Source of the DNA: Hydrogenophaga sp. A37
GTDB taxonomy: Bacteria; Pseudomonadota; Gammaproteobacteria; Burkholderiales; Burkholderiaceae_C
NCBI RefSeq assembly: GCF_002001205.1
Contig: NZ_MUNZ01000061.1
Span: forward strand, 1 to 59,222
Reading direction: 5' to 3'
Length of the DNA: 59,222 nt
A model generated the notes under the pieces. It made no database searches. It was not told where the DNA came from and worked only from the letters and a program-made list of their open reading frames with translations. Within the stretch, counting starts at the first letter, position 1. Each line of letters begins with the position of its first letter. This document shows positions 17,163 through 24,989 of this stretch, piece by piece. The position numbers were made by a program, and so were the translations under genes.

Positions 17163-18038
17163 ATGGATACCAGCGTGCGACACCGCCGCATGGCGGTCGG
17201 CAAAGTGGAGACGTTCTATCGCGAAGCAGGTCCGGACGGTGCACCGGTCCTGTTGCTTCCGCATGGATACCCCTGTTCCTCTTACGAATTCCGCAACCTG
17301 TTGCCGCGCTTGGCCGATCGCTGGCGGCTCATCGCACCGGACTGCCCGGGCGCCGGGTACAGCGACACGCCCGAGGCGTTCGACTACAGCTTCGACGGCT
17401 ACGCCGAGTGTCTGGACCACTTCGTGCGCGAACTCGGCGTGAATCGCTTCGTCCTCTATCTGCACGATTTCGGATCGCCCATCGGTGCCCGTCTGGCCAT
17501 TCGAGCGCCCGAGCGTGTCGTGGCGCTCATCATTCAAAACGGCGACATCCCCTACGAGGATGCGCTGGGCCCGAAGTACGCGGAGATCGAGAAGACCTGG
17601 GCGCTCCCGGCCCCCGAGATGCGCGCGGCTCTGGCTGAATCGATCCGTGAAGAGACGTTCAAGGCGGAGTTTCTGAACGCGGTCGGGCCGGCGCTTGCGG
17701 AGCGAATTCCGCCCGACCTGTGGAAACTTCACTGGTCGCTGATGACGCCGAGGCGGCGGGACATCGCGGTCAAGCTGATCGCAGGCCTGAAGGAGAACCG
17801 GGCCTGGTTTCCGCAACACCGCCAATACCTCAGCAAGCATCGCCCGCCCACGCTGATCGTCTGGGGACCGCACGACGCGTACATGCCCGAGAAGTCGGCC
17901 CGCGCCTACCTGCGTGACCTGCCCGACGCCGAGCTGCACTTGCTCGACGGCGGCCATTGGTTGCTGGAGACCCACCTCGATGAGGTGGTGGGGCTTGTTC
18001 GCGACTTCCTCGGACGCATTCACCAGCATCCTGCTTAG
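17163..18038 (+). CDS. Alpha/beta-fold hydrolase with Asp nucleophile (haloalkane dehalogenase/epoxide hydrolase type)
   Basis: 291 residues. The oxyanion motif HGYP (about residue 36), the nucleophile elbow in LHDFGSPIG (Asp near 103, where esterases have Ser), an acid candidate in GPHDAYMP, and the catalytic His in DGGHWLLETH form a hydrolase triad of the dehalogenase/epoxide hydrolase branch. A helical cap lies between. The start at ATG 17163 fits CAGGAG at 17150-17155; an in-frame TTG at 17157 is less likely. The stop codon TAG lies in the target-site copy of the adjacent MITE-like element, so the C-terminus may have been altered by that insertion. Confidence 0.88.
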   Translation: MDTSVRHRRMAVGKVETFYREAGPDGAPVLLLPHGYPCSSYEFRNLLPRLADRWRLIAPDCPGAGYSDTPEAFDYSFDGYAECLDHFVRELGVNRFVLYLHDFGSPIGARLAIRAPERVVALIIQNGDIPYEDALGPKYAEIEKTWALPAPEMRAALAESIREETFKAEFLNAVGPALAERIPPDLWKLHWSLMTPRRRDIAVKLIAGLKENRAWFPQHRQYLSKHRPPTLIVWGPHDAYMPEKSARAYLRDLPDAELHLLDGGHWLLETHLDEVVGLVRDFLGRIHQHPA

Positions 18039-18203
18039 GGCAACGCTGAATAAGTCCCTCGTGGCGCGGGCATCCTGCTCTCGGGCGGTCTGCCGCGTTG
18101 CAAAGCCTCGCCGGGCCACCTGGCCCGTCTGCGTTTTGCGCCTTGCAGCCCATCCCGACAGCAGGCGCCCGCATCCACGGGGACTTGTTCAGCGTCGCCT
18201 TAG
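18035..18203. mobile_element. MITE-like imperfect palindrome with TTAG target-site duplication
   Basis: A 161-base element (18039-18199) is a near-complete imperfect palindrome. Its ends GGCAACGCTGAATAAGTCC and GGCGACGCTGAACAAGTCC (inverted) differ at two positions, and the pairing continues to a central GGGCCAC...GGCCC core. It is flanked by TTAG on both sides (18035-18038 and 18200-18203). TTAG fits the YTAR target of IS5-group elements. No transposase is encoded, so it would be non-autonomous. Confidence 0.75.
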
Positions 18204-18242
18204 CCGGCCCCTCGAGGTCTTGGTGCTGTCGGATTCTGGGGA

Positions 18243-19553
18243 TCAAGCATCCCTCGCCAAGCGCAGCCCGCTGAACTGCCAGCGTGCGTCGGTCGGGAAG
18301 AAGTTGCGGTAGCTGGCGCGGATGTGCTCGCGTGGTGTGGCGCAGGAGCCGCCGCGCAGCACCATCTGATTGACCATGAATTTGCCGTTGTATTCGCCCA
18401 CCGCGCCGGCCCAGGGCCGGTAGCCGGGGTAGGGCAGGTAGGCGCTGGCGGTCCATTCCCACACGTCGCCGCCCATCTGCTGCAGACCGGCGCCGCTGCG
18501 CGAAAGTGGCATGGGGTGCAGCGCGCCGCTCTCCAGAAAATTGCCCTGGGTGTGCAGCGCGGTGCCGAGGGTTTGCGCCGCGTGTTCCCACTCGGCTTCG
18601 GTGGGCAGGCGGATCGGTTCGCTGGTTTGTTCGGCGTGCCAGCGGGCGTAGGCGTCGGCCTCGAACCAGCTGATGTGCACCACCGGCGTGCGCGGGTCGA
18701 TGGGCACGCGCCCGTGCAGGGTGAAGTTGGTCCAGCCGCCTTGCCGCGCCGGGTCGCCGTCTCGCCGCCAGTACAGCGGCGCTTCGAGCTGATGGGTGCG
18801 CACCCAGTCCCAGCCCGCGGCCATCCACCAGCGCGGGTCGCGGTAGCCACCGTCGTCCATGAAGGCCAGCCATTCGCCGTGGGTCACCGGGCGTGTGGCC
18901 AGCGCGTGGGGCGGCAGCAGCAGCTCGTGGCGTGGGCTTTCGTTGTCGAAGGCAAAGCCGTCTCCGGTGTGGCCCATGTGCGCGGTGCCGCCGGGAAACG
19001 CCACCCAGTCCATGGGCGCGGCGACCACGCTGCTGAGCGGCCACTGCGGGTGATAGGCCGGGTTCAGCGGGTTCATGGCCAGCAGGTGTTTGAGGTCCGT
19101 GAGCAGCAGTTCCTGGTGTTGTTGCTCGTGCTGCAGGCCCAGTTCCAGGAGCGTGTTCAGCTCGTCGTTGGATGTGTGCCGCAGCAGGGCGTCGATGCGC
19201 GCGTCCACCTGCGCCCGCCAGGCCTTGACCTCGGCCAGGCCCGGGCGCGTGATCATGCCGCGTTGCGCGCGGGGATGTTGATCACCCACGCCCTGGTAGT
19301 AGCTGTTGAACAGCATGCGGAAGGCGGGGTGAAAGGGCCGGAAGCCGGGCTCGAAACGCTCGAGGATGAATGTCTCGAAGAACCAGGTCACGTGGGCCAG
19401 ATGCCACTTGGTGGGGCTGGCGTCGAGCATGGACTGCACCTGGCAGTCGGCCTCGCTCAAGGGGGCGGCCAGCGCCAGGGTCGTCGCGCGAACCTGTGCG
19501 TAGCGCTGGGCCAGCGTGCTGGCGTTGAGGTGGTGGCGAGGCTGTGTGTTCAT
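18243..19553 (-). CDS. egtB: Ergothioneine biosynthesis sulfoxide synthase EgtB
   Basis: 436 residues. Non-heme-iron enzyme joining hercynine to a cysteine-type thiol through oxygen-dependent C-S bond formation. The N-terminal DinB-like part has the iron ligands HLAHVTWFFETF and the HEQQHQE motif; the C-terminal FGE-sulfatase domain shows VHISWFEADAYARW, LPTEAEWEHAAQ, GDVWEWTASAY and VLRGGSC. The ATG at 19553 has GGGGAG upstream; the frame extension to 19634 is not used. It lies downstream of the transporter block on the same strand, with 180 bases between. EgtD, its partner, is at 23377. It is distinct from the SenA paralogue at 24990. Confidence 0.93.
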   Translation of the reverse strand: MNTQPRHHLNASTLAQRYAQVRATTLALAAPLSEADCQVQSMLDASPTKWHLAHVTWFFETFILERFEPGFRPFHPAFRMLFNSYYQGVGDQHPRAQRGMITRPGLAEVKAWRAQVDARIDALLRHTSNDELNTLLELGLQHEQQHQELLLTDLKHLLAMNPLNPAYHPQWPLSSVVAAPMDWVAFPGGTAHMGHTGDGFAFDNESPRHELLLPPHALATRPVTHGEWLAFMDDGGYRDPRWWMAAGWDWVRTHQLEAPLYWRRDGDPARQGGWTNFTLHGRVPIDPRTPVVHISWFEADAYARWHAEQTSEPIRLPTEAEWEHAAQTLGTALHTQGNFLESGALHPMPLSRSGAGLQQMGGDVWEWTASAYLPYPGYRPWAGAVGEYNGKFMVNQMVLRGGSCATPREHIRASYRNFFPTDARWQFSGLRLARDA

Positions 19554-19733
19554 GGTGTGTCTCCCCGGTGGGTGCCGCTGGTGATGCCGTCCTTGTCTCG
19601 CGGGAGGGGCGGCCCATGGCGTTGATCGCAACAAGCTTTGGCACCTTACGCCACCTCAGGCCGTGCCACCAAATGCGGGCCCATCACCCCAACGGCGGCG
19701 AGGGCGATGCGCCCGCCGCGCGGCCCAGGGGGT

Positions 19734-20561
19734 TCAGCGGGTCATCCAGCGCCGTGCGCCCAGGCTGGCCGCATCCACCAGCGCCACCAGCAGCAGCATC
19801 GCGCCGAGGATGGTGGCGGTCTTGCCCATGTGGAACAGGCCCATGTGAAAGGCCAGCAATGCGCCCAGGCCCCCGGCGCCCACCACGCCCAGCACGGCGG
19901 CGGCGCGGATGTTGTTTTCCCAGCGGTAGAGCGTGTAGCTCATGAGCTGCGGCAGCACCTGCGGCAAGGTGGCATAGAGGAACACGCGGCCGTTGCCCAC
20001 GCCCTGCGTGCGCAGGGAATCGCCCGGGCCGGGCGGCGCATTTTCCATCGCTTCAGCAAACAGGCGGCCCAGCACGCCGGTGGTGTGCAGCGCCAGCGCC
20101 AGCGTGCCGGCCAGCGGCCCGAGTCCGGCCGAGATCAGCAGCAGCGCGGCCCACACCAGCTCGGGAATGCTGCGCAACGCGTTGAGCAGCAGGCGCGTGG
20201 GCGCGCGGCCCCAGGCGGTGTGCGCTTCATGCAGCCGGCTCGCCGGCAGCGCCAGCGCCAGCCCGGCCACCGCGGCGAGCAGGGTGCCCAGCGCCGACAT
20301 GGCCAGCGTTTCCCAGGCCGCGACCGCCACCTTGTTCAGGAAGGCGGGTGAGGTGTCGGCCGGAAAAAATTCACCGAGAAAGCGGCCCATGCTCTGCGCC
20401 GCTTCCAGCGAGAAGAACTGCGCCCACTGCAGATCCAGCGACCAGAAGCTGGCCACCACCAGCACCAGCAGGCTCGCCATGAACCAGCAGGCCTTGCAGC
20501 GCGCGCTGAACAGCGGCGGCGGCAGTTTGTAGGGCGGGTTGGCGGCTGGGGGCGGCATCAT
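19734..20561 (-). CDS. PhnE-type ABC transporter permease (second of pair)
   Basis: 275 residues with about six helices. The conserved permease loop is in RWENNIRAAAVLGVVGAGGLGALL, the hallmark of phosphonate-type (PhnE) permeases. ATG 20561 (followed by a second ATG) lies 4 bases after the stop of the first permease gene, so the two are coupled. Together with the ATPase and binding protein it makes a complete importer. The substrate is judged from context (see the binding protein). Confidence 0.88.
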   Translation of the reverse strand: MMPPPAANPPYKLPPPLFSARCKACWFMASLLVLVVASFWSLDLQWAQFFSLEAAQSMGRFLGEFFPADTSPAFLNKVAVAAWETLAMSALGTLLAAVAGLALALPASRLHEAHTAWGRAPTRLLLNALRSIPELVWAALLLISAGLGPLAGTLALALHTTGVLGRLFAEAMENAPPGPGDSLRTQGVGNGRVFLYATLPQVLPQLMSYTLYRWENNIRAAAVLGVVGAGGLGALLAFHMGLFHMGKTATILGAMLLLVALVDAASLGARRWMTR

Positions 20562-20565
20562 GGTG

Positions 20566-21402
20566 TCACCCCAGGGCCTTGCGCAGCCACGCACTGATGC
20601 GGTCGGCGAGTGCGACGAGCGCCATGAACACCAGCAGCATGGTGGCCACCTCGCCGCCGCTGAACATCTTCATCGAGTTGTCCATCTGCTGGCCCAGGCC
20701 GCCCGCGCCCACGAAGCCCAGCACCACGGAGGATCGGATCGCGCACTCCCAGCGGTACACGGTGTAGCTGGTGAGCTCGGCCGCGCTGGCCGGCAGCAGG
20801 CCGTAGAAGAAGGCCTGCAGGCGCCCCGCACCGTTGCGCAGCAGCGTCTCGGTGGCATGGGTCTCGCCGCTCTCCAGGATCTCGCCATACACCTTGCCCA
20901 GCATGCCGCCGTAGGTGAGCGCGATGGCCAGCACGCCGGCCGTGGGGCCGAGGCCGACCACGCGCACGAACACCAGCGCCCAGACCAGCTCGGGGATGCT
21001 GCGCAGCACGATCAGCCCCCAGCGCACCGCTTGCCGCAGCCAGAACGGCCCGCGCGCCATGCGGCCCGAGAGTGCCGAGATCGAGAGCACCCGCGTGGAC
21101 AGCAGCGTGAACGGCACCGCCAGCACCAGCGCCAGCGTGATGCCCGCGGTGGCCATGGCCACGGTGCGCCAGGTTTCTTGCGCCACCAGAGCCAAGAACT
21201 CGCCACTGTGCGCCAGCGGCCAGAAACTCGCGAGGAAGTGGCCGCTGACCTTCAGGCTCTCGGGTTCCAGCATCACCCAGGGTTTGAACTCCGTGGCCAC
21301 CAGCAGTGGCCACAGCAGGACGAGACAGGCACCGCTCCAGAACAGGCGCGAAAGCCAGGCCGGGTCGCGCGTGGGCGCGGTGCGCAAGCTCATGGCCGTC
21401 AT
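20566..21402 (-). CDS. PhnE-type ABC transporter permease (first of pair)
   Basis: 278 residues with six helices and the loop RWECAIRSSVVLGFVGAGGLGQQM. Sequence resemblance to the next permease (SIPELVWA and VVGLGPTAGVLA versus SIPELVWA and SAGLGPLAGTLA) shows an old duplication giving a heterodimeric channel. GGGAG lies 9 bases before the ATG. The upstream gap to the ATPase gene contains a short GC-rich repeat (21429-21466). Confidence 0.88.
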   Translation of the reverse strand: MTAMSLRTAPTRDPAWLSRLFWSGACLVLLWPLLVATEFKPWVMLEPESLKVSGHFLASFWPLAHSGEFLALVAQETWRTVAMATAGITLALVLAVPFTLLSTRVLSISALSGRMARGPFWLRQAVRWGLIVLRSIPELVWALVFVRVVGLGPTAGVLAIALTYGGMLGKVYGEILESGETHATETLLRNGAGRLQAFFYGLLPASAAELTSYTVYRWECAIRSSVVLGFVGAGGLGQQMDNSMKMFSGGEVATMLLVFMALVALADRISAWLRKALG

Positions 21403-21428
21403 GCAAACGGGCTCCCGGCAAGGCTTTT

Positions 21429-21466
21429 CCCCCTCGCCCCACTGGGGAGAGGGTTGGGGTGAGGGG
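21429..21466. repeat. CCCTCNCCCC...GGGGTGAGGGG palindromic intergenic repeat
   Basis: A GC-rich inverted repeat (ccctcgcccc, actggggagaggg, ttggggtgagggg) between the ATPase and permease genes. The same family occurs inside the permease gene at 57032-57117. It can form a stem in RNA and may tune expression of the distal permease genes. Confidence 0.7.
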
Positions 21467-21492
21467 CGTGCCGGGCTGCCGTGATCATGGGT

Positions 21493-22323
21493 TCACCGGC
21501 AGTGCATGACCACAGGTGGTGGTGTGGGTGGCGAGCGTGCGTCCGCCGGGGCGGGACCATGCAGCTCGTCTTCATGTTGGTCGTACAGCGCGGCCAGGTG
21601 CTCGCGCGTGACCTGCGCCGCCGGCAGGTCGAAGGCCAGCGCGCCGTCGCGCAGGCCCACGATGCGGGGGAAGTGTTCAAGCGCCACCTCCACCTGGTGC
21701 AGCGTGGTCACCAGCGTGGCACCGCGCTCGCGCGCACCCGTCAGCAAGGTGTGAATGGCCTGCCGCGCACGCGACGGGTCCAGCGCCGACAAGGGCTCAT
21801 CAATCAACCACAGCGAGGCCGGCGCGAGCAGCGCCCGCGCCAGACCCACGCGCTGGCGCTCGCCGCCCGAGAGCCGGTCCACCCGCTCGAACAGTTTGTC
21901 GGCCAGGTCGAAGCGGTCCAGCGCCTCGAAGGCCGCAGGAATCTCCGCCGGGTAGAACAGCGAACGCAGGCTCTGCCACAGGCCCATGGCCGGCAGGCGA
22001 CCGGCCAGCACGGACGTCACCACGCGCTGGCGCGGCGGCAGCGGGGGCACCTGCGGCGCGAGGAACAGCCGCCCGCGCTGGCGCTGCAACTCGGCGCGCG
22101 GCAGCTGCCAGGGATCTTGCCCGTCCAGCCGCAGCGAGCCGGTGGCCGGCGGCAGCGCGCAGGCCAGCACCTGCAGCAGCGTGGTCTTGCCGGCGCCCGA
22201 GGGGCCGATCACGGCCACCTGTTCGCCCGCGGCCACGCTCAGGGTGAGCGCCTGGAGGGCCGGCGCCACACCCGCGCGCGCCGCCGGGTGGCGGGCGCTG
22301 GCACCTTGCAGCTGAATGTTCAA
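21493..22323 (-). CDS. PhnC-type ABC transporter ATP-binding protein
   Basis: 276 residues with Walker A GPSGAGKTT, signature LSGGERQRVGLARAL, Walker B LWLIDEPLSALD, and the switch His in TTLHQVEVAL. It resembles phosphonate/phosphite-type importer ATPases. The start is taken as TTG (22323), 16 bases after the binding-protein stop; there is no early in-frame ATG, and GTG alternatives would lie inside the upstream gene. The C-terminus is extended by a Pro-rich tail. Confidence 0.88.
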   Translation of the reverse strand: MNIQLQGASARHPAARAGVAPALQALTLSVAAGEQVAVIGPSGAGKTTLLQVLACALPPATGSLRLDGQDPWQLPRAELQRQRGRLFLAPQVPPLPPRQRVVTSVLAGRLPAMGLWQSLRSLFYPAEIPAAFEALDRFDLADKLFERVDRLSGGERQRVGLARALLAPASLWLIDEPLSALDPSRARQAIHTLLTGARERGATLVTTLHQVEVALEHFPRIVGLRDGALAFDLPAAQVTREHLAALYDQHEDELHGPAPADARSPPTPPPVVMHCR

Positions 22324-22339
22324 GCGGCCAGGCCCGTGG

Positions 22340-23215
22340 TCACAGCAGCTCGGCGCTGCGTGCGGCGGCTTCGATGCCCTTGTAGTTTTCGGCCTTGGTC
22401 GGCACGAACTTCGTGGCGCGCTGCAACTCCAGAATTTCTTTGCCTTCGGGCGTGGCCTTGGTGAGCGAGGTCAGCGCATCGACCAGCTTCTGGCGCGTGG
22501 CGGCGGGCATGTCGGCGTGTACCGACCAGTTGTAGTCAAAGTAGGGCGGGGTGGTGTAGATCACGCGCACCTGGGTGGGGTCGACCTTCTTGTCGGCCAC
22601 GAACTTTTCCCACACCGAGATGTTGAGCGCGCCGCCCTGTACCTTGCCCGAGGCGACGGCCGCGATGGTCGCGTCGTGCGCGCCGCTGAAGGCCACGCGC
22701 TTGAAGTCTTTCTCGGGGTTGATGCCCTGCTGCAGCAGGAAGCTGCGCGGCATCAGGTGGCCACTGGTGGAGCTCTGTGAACCGAAGGACACGTCTTTGC
22801 CCTTGAGGTCGGCCAGGCTGTTGATGGCTGGGTCGCTGGTGATGAAGACGGACTTGAATTTCTCGTCTTCCTCGCGCTGCACCAGCGGGATCACCTTGCC
22901 GCCCGAGCGCACGTTGGCCTGCACAAACGTGAAGCCACCGAACCAGGCCATGTCCACCTTCTTGTTGACCAGGGCTTCTACCGAAGCAGCGTAGTCGGTC
23001 ACGGGGGTGAACTCGACCTTCATGCCGAGCTTGGATTCGAGGTACTTCACCAGCGGTGCGGCCTTGCGCGCCAGCTCGGTGGGTGATTCGTCGGGGATCG
23101 CGGTGACGCGAAAGACGGCCTGGGCCTGGGCCAGGCCTGTGAAGGCGGTGCCGGCGGCGAGCACGGCGCAGGTCAAGAGTGCGCGTTTGGTGCTGGAGAA
23201 AAAGCGGGTGGTCAT
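22340..23215 (-). CDS. PhnD-type periplasmic binding protein, putative selenium-oxyanion importer component
   Basis: 291 residues. A signal peptide (cleavage after AQA) is followed by a phosphonate-binding-type fold: FRVTAIPDESPTEL, YLESKLGMKVEFTPVTDY, VDMAWFGGFTFVQA, DVSFGSQSSTSGHLMPR and NISVWEKFV. A subfamily with this IPDE-x-P-TEL start is annotated as a putative selenate-transport component because it co-occurs with selenium genes; that is my recollection of the family plus the context here, not a measured substrate. First gene of the importer operon, divergent from egtD. Phosphonate or phosphite remains the alternative. Confidence 0.85.
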   Translation of the reverse strand: MTTRFFSSTKRALLTCAVLAAGTAFTGLAQAQAVFRVTAIPDESPTELARKAAPLVKYLESKLGMKVEFTPVTDYAASVEALVNKKVDMAWFGGFTFVQANVRSGGKVIPLVQREEDEKFKSVFITSDPAINSLADLKGKDVSFGSQSSTSGHLMPRSFLLQQGINPEKDFKRVAFSGAHDATIAAVASGKVQGGALNISVWEKFVADKKVDPTQVRVIYTTPPYFDYNWSVHADMPAATRQKLVDALTSLTKATPEGKEILELQRATKFVPTKAENYKGIEAAARSAELL

Positions 23216-23320
23216 GGGTATCCGATCAAGAGGGATGGGGAGCGCGTATTAAACCGCGCCGCTGCGCGCCCCAGCTGCGTGGGGGGCTTGATGCAGGCCC
23301 TGGTCAGAAAGGTCTTTGAG

Positions 23321-23339
23321 CGACGGCGCAGCGCCGTCG
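23321..23339. promoter_or_regulatory. Perfect palindrome in the importer/egtD divergent region
   Basis: CGACGGCGC-A-GCGCCGTCG, 9-base arms with a 1-base centre, lies about 40 bases before the egtD start and about 105 bases from the importer start, followed by an AT-rich tttataaag. The one-base spacer makes a protein operator more likely than an RNA hairpin. The regulator is unknown. Confidence 0.5.
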
Positions 23340-23376
23340 GTTTATAAAGCGGTGCACCTTTCGCGCTGTCCCTGCC

Positions 23377-24378
23377 ATGCACAAGCCACCCCCCGCACCT
23401 CATTTCGTGCAATTGCACCAGACCGACCACGCGGCCGTGCGGGCCGAGCTGGCGGCGGGTTTGTTGGCGCATCCGCCTCACGCTTCGCCCAAGTTCTTCT
23501 ACGACGCGCTGGGTTCGCGCCTGTTTGACGCCATCACCGAACTGGCCGAGTACTACCCCACCCGCACCGAGGCCGCCCTCTTTGCGCAACACGGCGCGGA
23601 CATGGCGCAGCGCGTGCCGGCGGGCGTGGTGCTGATCGACCTGGGCGCGGGCAATTGCGCCAAGGCCGCCAGCCTGTTTGCGGTGCTGCGGCCGACCGCC
23701 TATGTGGCGGTGGACATTTCGGTGGACTACCTGCGCGGGGCCATGGGCCAACTGCAGCAGCGGCACCCCGAACGGCCCATGTTGGGCCTGGGCATGGACT
23801 TCTCCAGCGAGCTGGCCTTGCCGCCTGCTGCCACCGAGTGGCTGGCGCGCCACGAGCTCGGCGGCGCGCCGCGCTGCGTGTTCTACCCCGGCTCCAGCAT
23901 CGGCAACTTCAACCCCATCGACGCCCTGGCCCTGCTGCGCCAGGCGCGCGCCGTGTGCGCCGAGGGCGGGCCCGGCGGCGGCCTCCTGATCGGCGTGGAC
24001 CGCGTGAAGGACAAGGCTGTTCTGGAGCCCGCCTACGACGACCCGCTGGGCGTCACCGCCGCTTTCAACCGCAACCTGCTGTTGCACACCAACGCCTTGC
24101 TCGGTGCCGACTTCGCGCCCGCGCGCTGGCAGCACGTGGCGTTCTTCAATGAGACCGAATCGCGCATCGAGATGCACCTGCAAGCCAACGGCGCGCAGAC
24201 CGTGCGCTGGCCCGGCGGCGAGCGCGCCTTTGTCGACGGCGAGCGGCTGCACACCGAGAACTCCTACAAGTGGGCGCCGGCCGATTTCGATGGGCTGCTG
24301 CGCGAAGCGGGTTTTGGCCCAGCCCAACACTGGACCGACCCGCAAGGGTGGTTCAGTGTGTTCTGGGCGCCGGTGTGA
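23377..24378 (+). CDS. egtD: L-histidine N-alpha-methyltransferase EgtD
   Basis: 333 residues, typical length. It trimethylates histidine to hercynine using SAM. Motifs: ASPKFFYDALGSRLFDAIT, the ITELAEYYPTRTE segment that shapes the histidine site, SAM motif LIDLGAGNCAKA, FYPGSSIGNFNP, and the C-terminal E-x-SYKW signature (HTENSYKW). Hercynine is the shared acceptor for EgtB and SenA, so this gene serves both branches. It is divergent from the importer operon and followed by two cysteine-rich peptide genes on the same strand. Confidence 0.96.
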   Translation: MHKPPPAPHFVQLHQTDHAAVRAELAAGLLAHPPHASPKFFYDALGSRLFDAITELAEYYPTRTEAALFAQHGADMAQRVPAGVVLIDLGAGNCAKAASLFAVLRPTAYVAVDISVDYLRGAMGQLQQRHPERPMLGLGMDFSSELALPPAATEWLARHELGGAPRCVFYPGSSIGNFNPIDALALLRQARAVCAEGGPGGGLLIGVDRVKDKAVLEPAYDDPLGVTAAFNRNLLLHTNALLGADFAPARWQHVAFFNETESRIEMHLQANGAQTVRWPGGERAFVDGERLHTENSYKWAPADFDGLLREAGFGPAQHWTDPQGWFSVFWAPV

Positions 24379-24450
24379 GATGTTGAAAACCATGTTTGCG
24401 CCATGTGCATGGGCTCGGTCGCTTCCACTGCCTGCACTACAGTTCGCGGC

Positions 24451-24735
24451 ATGCGCACGCTGATCAAACTCCTGCTCGTGCTGTCGCTCTGGTGGTCGGC
24501 GGTGGCGCCTGCCGTGGCGGCGGCCATGGGCTGCTGCGAACCCGACACGCCCTGTTGCCTGGTGCAGGGCCTGGGCCGTGGCTGCGCGGTGTGCCCGCCC
24601 GCCGCGCTCCACGTGAGCGCCACACAGCAGCCTGTGGGCGAGACAGGCAGACACAGCGCCCCTGTGGTCTGGGTGGCTTTTCAGCTGAGCGAAGGCATTG
24701 ACGACATCTGGCGCCCGCCCATGGTGCTGCGCTGA
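24451..24735 (+). CDS. Small exported cysteine-rich protein A
   Basis: 94 residues. MRTLIKLLLVLSLWW...AVAAA is a clear signal peptide; the next 25 residues hold six cysteines in the pattern GCCEPDTPCCLVQG...GCAVC, followed by an uncharged tail. No known domain was recognised. An in-frame ATG at 24403 exists, but 24451 begins exactly at the signal peptide. It shares the PCCL motif with the next gene, suggesting joint function, for example binding of a soft metal or selenium/sulfur species. Some copper-related small proteins look similar. Function unknown. Confidence 0.7.
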   Translation: MRTLIKLLLVLSLWWSAVAPAVAAAMGCCEPDTPCCLVQGLGRGCAVCPPAALHVSATQQPVGETGRHSAPVVWVAFQLSEGIDDIWRPPMVLR

Positions 24736-24772
24736 TGCCTTTGTCTGTTGTTCAACTTACCTGGAAACGATC

Positions 24773-24910
24773 ATGAAAAACCCATTTGCCAAGGCGGTGT
24801 CCGCCATCGCATTGCTCACCTTGTCCGCCAAAGCCATGGCCGCCACCACGGCCGCCTGCTGCGTGGCCGGCGCCCTGTGCTGCCTGGGTGGCATGCCCTG
24901 CTGCCTGTAA
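24773..24910 (+). CDS. Tiny exported cysteine-rich peptide B (three CC pairs)
   Basis: 45 residues. MKNPFAKAVSAIALLTLSAKAMA is a signal peptide; the mature peptide would be only about 22 residues with three Cys-Cys pairs spaced by six and five residues, ending in PCCL at the C-terminus. It lies 37 bases after peptide A and 21 bases before a strong hairpin terminator, so it looks expressed as the end of an egtD-peptide unit. It could be a metal- or selenium-binding peptide or a modified-peptide precursor; no modification enzyme is recognisable nearby. Confidence 0.65.
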   Translation: MKNPFAKAVSAIALLTLSAKAMAATTAACCVAGALCCLGGMPCCL

Positions 24911-24931
24911 ACACGGCGGCTGACTGATCGG

Positions 24932-24961
24932 GGCCCGGCCTGTGGCAACACAGGCCGGGCC
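24932..24961. terminator. Bidirectional hairpin terminator
   Basis: A perfect 13-base stem GGCCCGGCCTGTG (24932-24944), loop GCAA, CACAGGCCGGGCC (24949-24961), then ttgtcattt. It lies between the plus-strand peptide B gene and the convergent senA gene and can serve both. Confidence 0.88.
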
Positions 24962-24989
24962 TTGTCATTTGAGAGATTCGATCATTGCG

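Noticed and set aside
16881..18119. Upstream extension of the ABM protein to 517 residues
   Set aside because: The extension runs antisense through the hydrolase gene and has no domain; the ABM fold begins at 16880.
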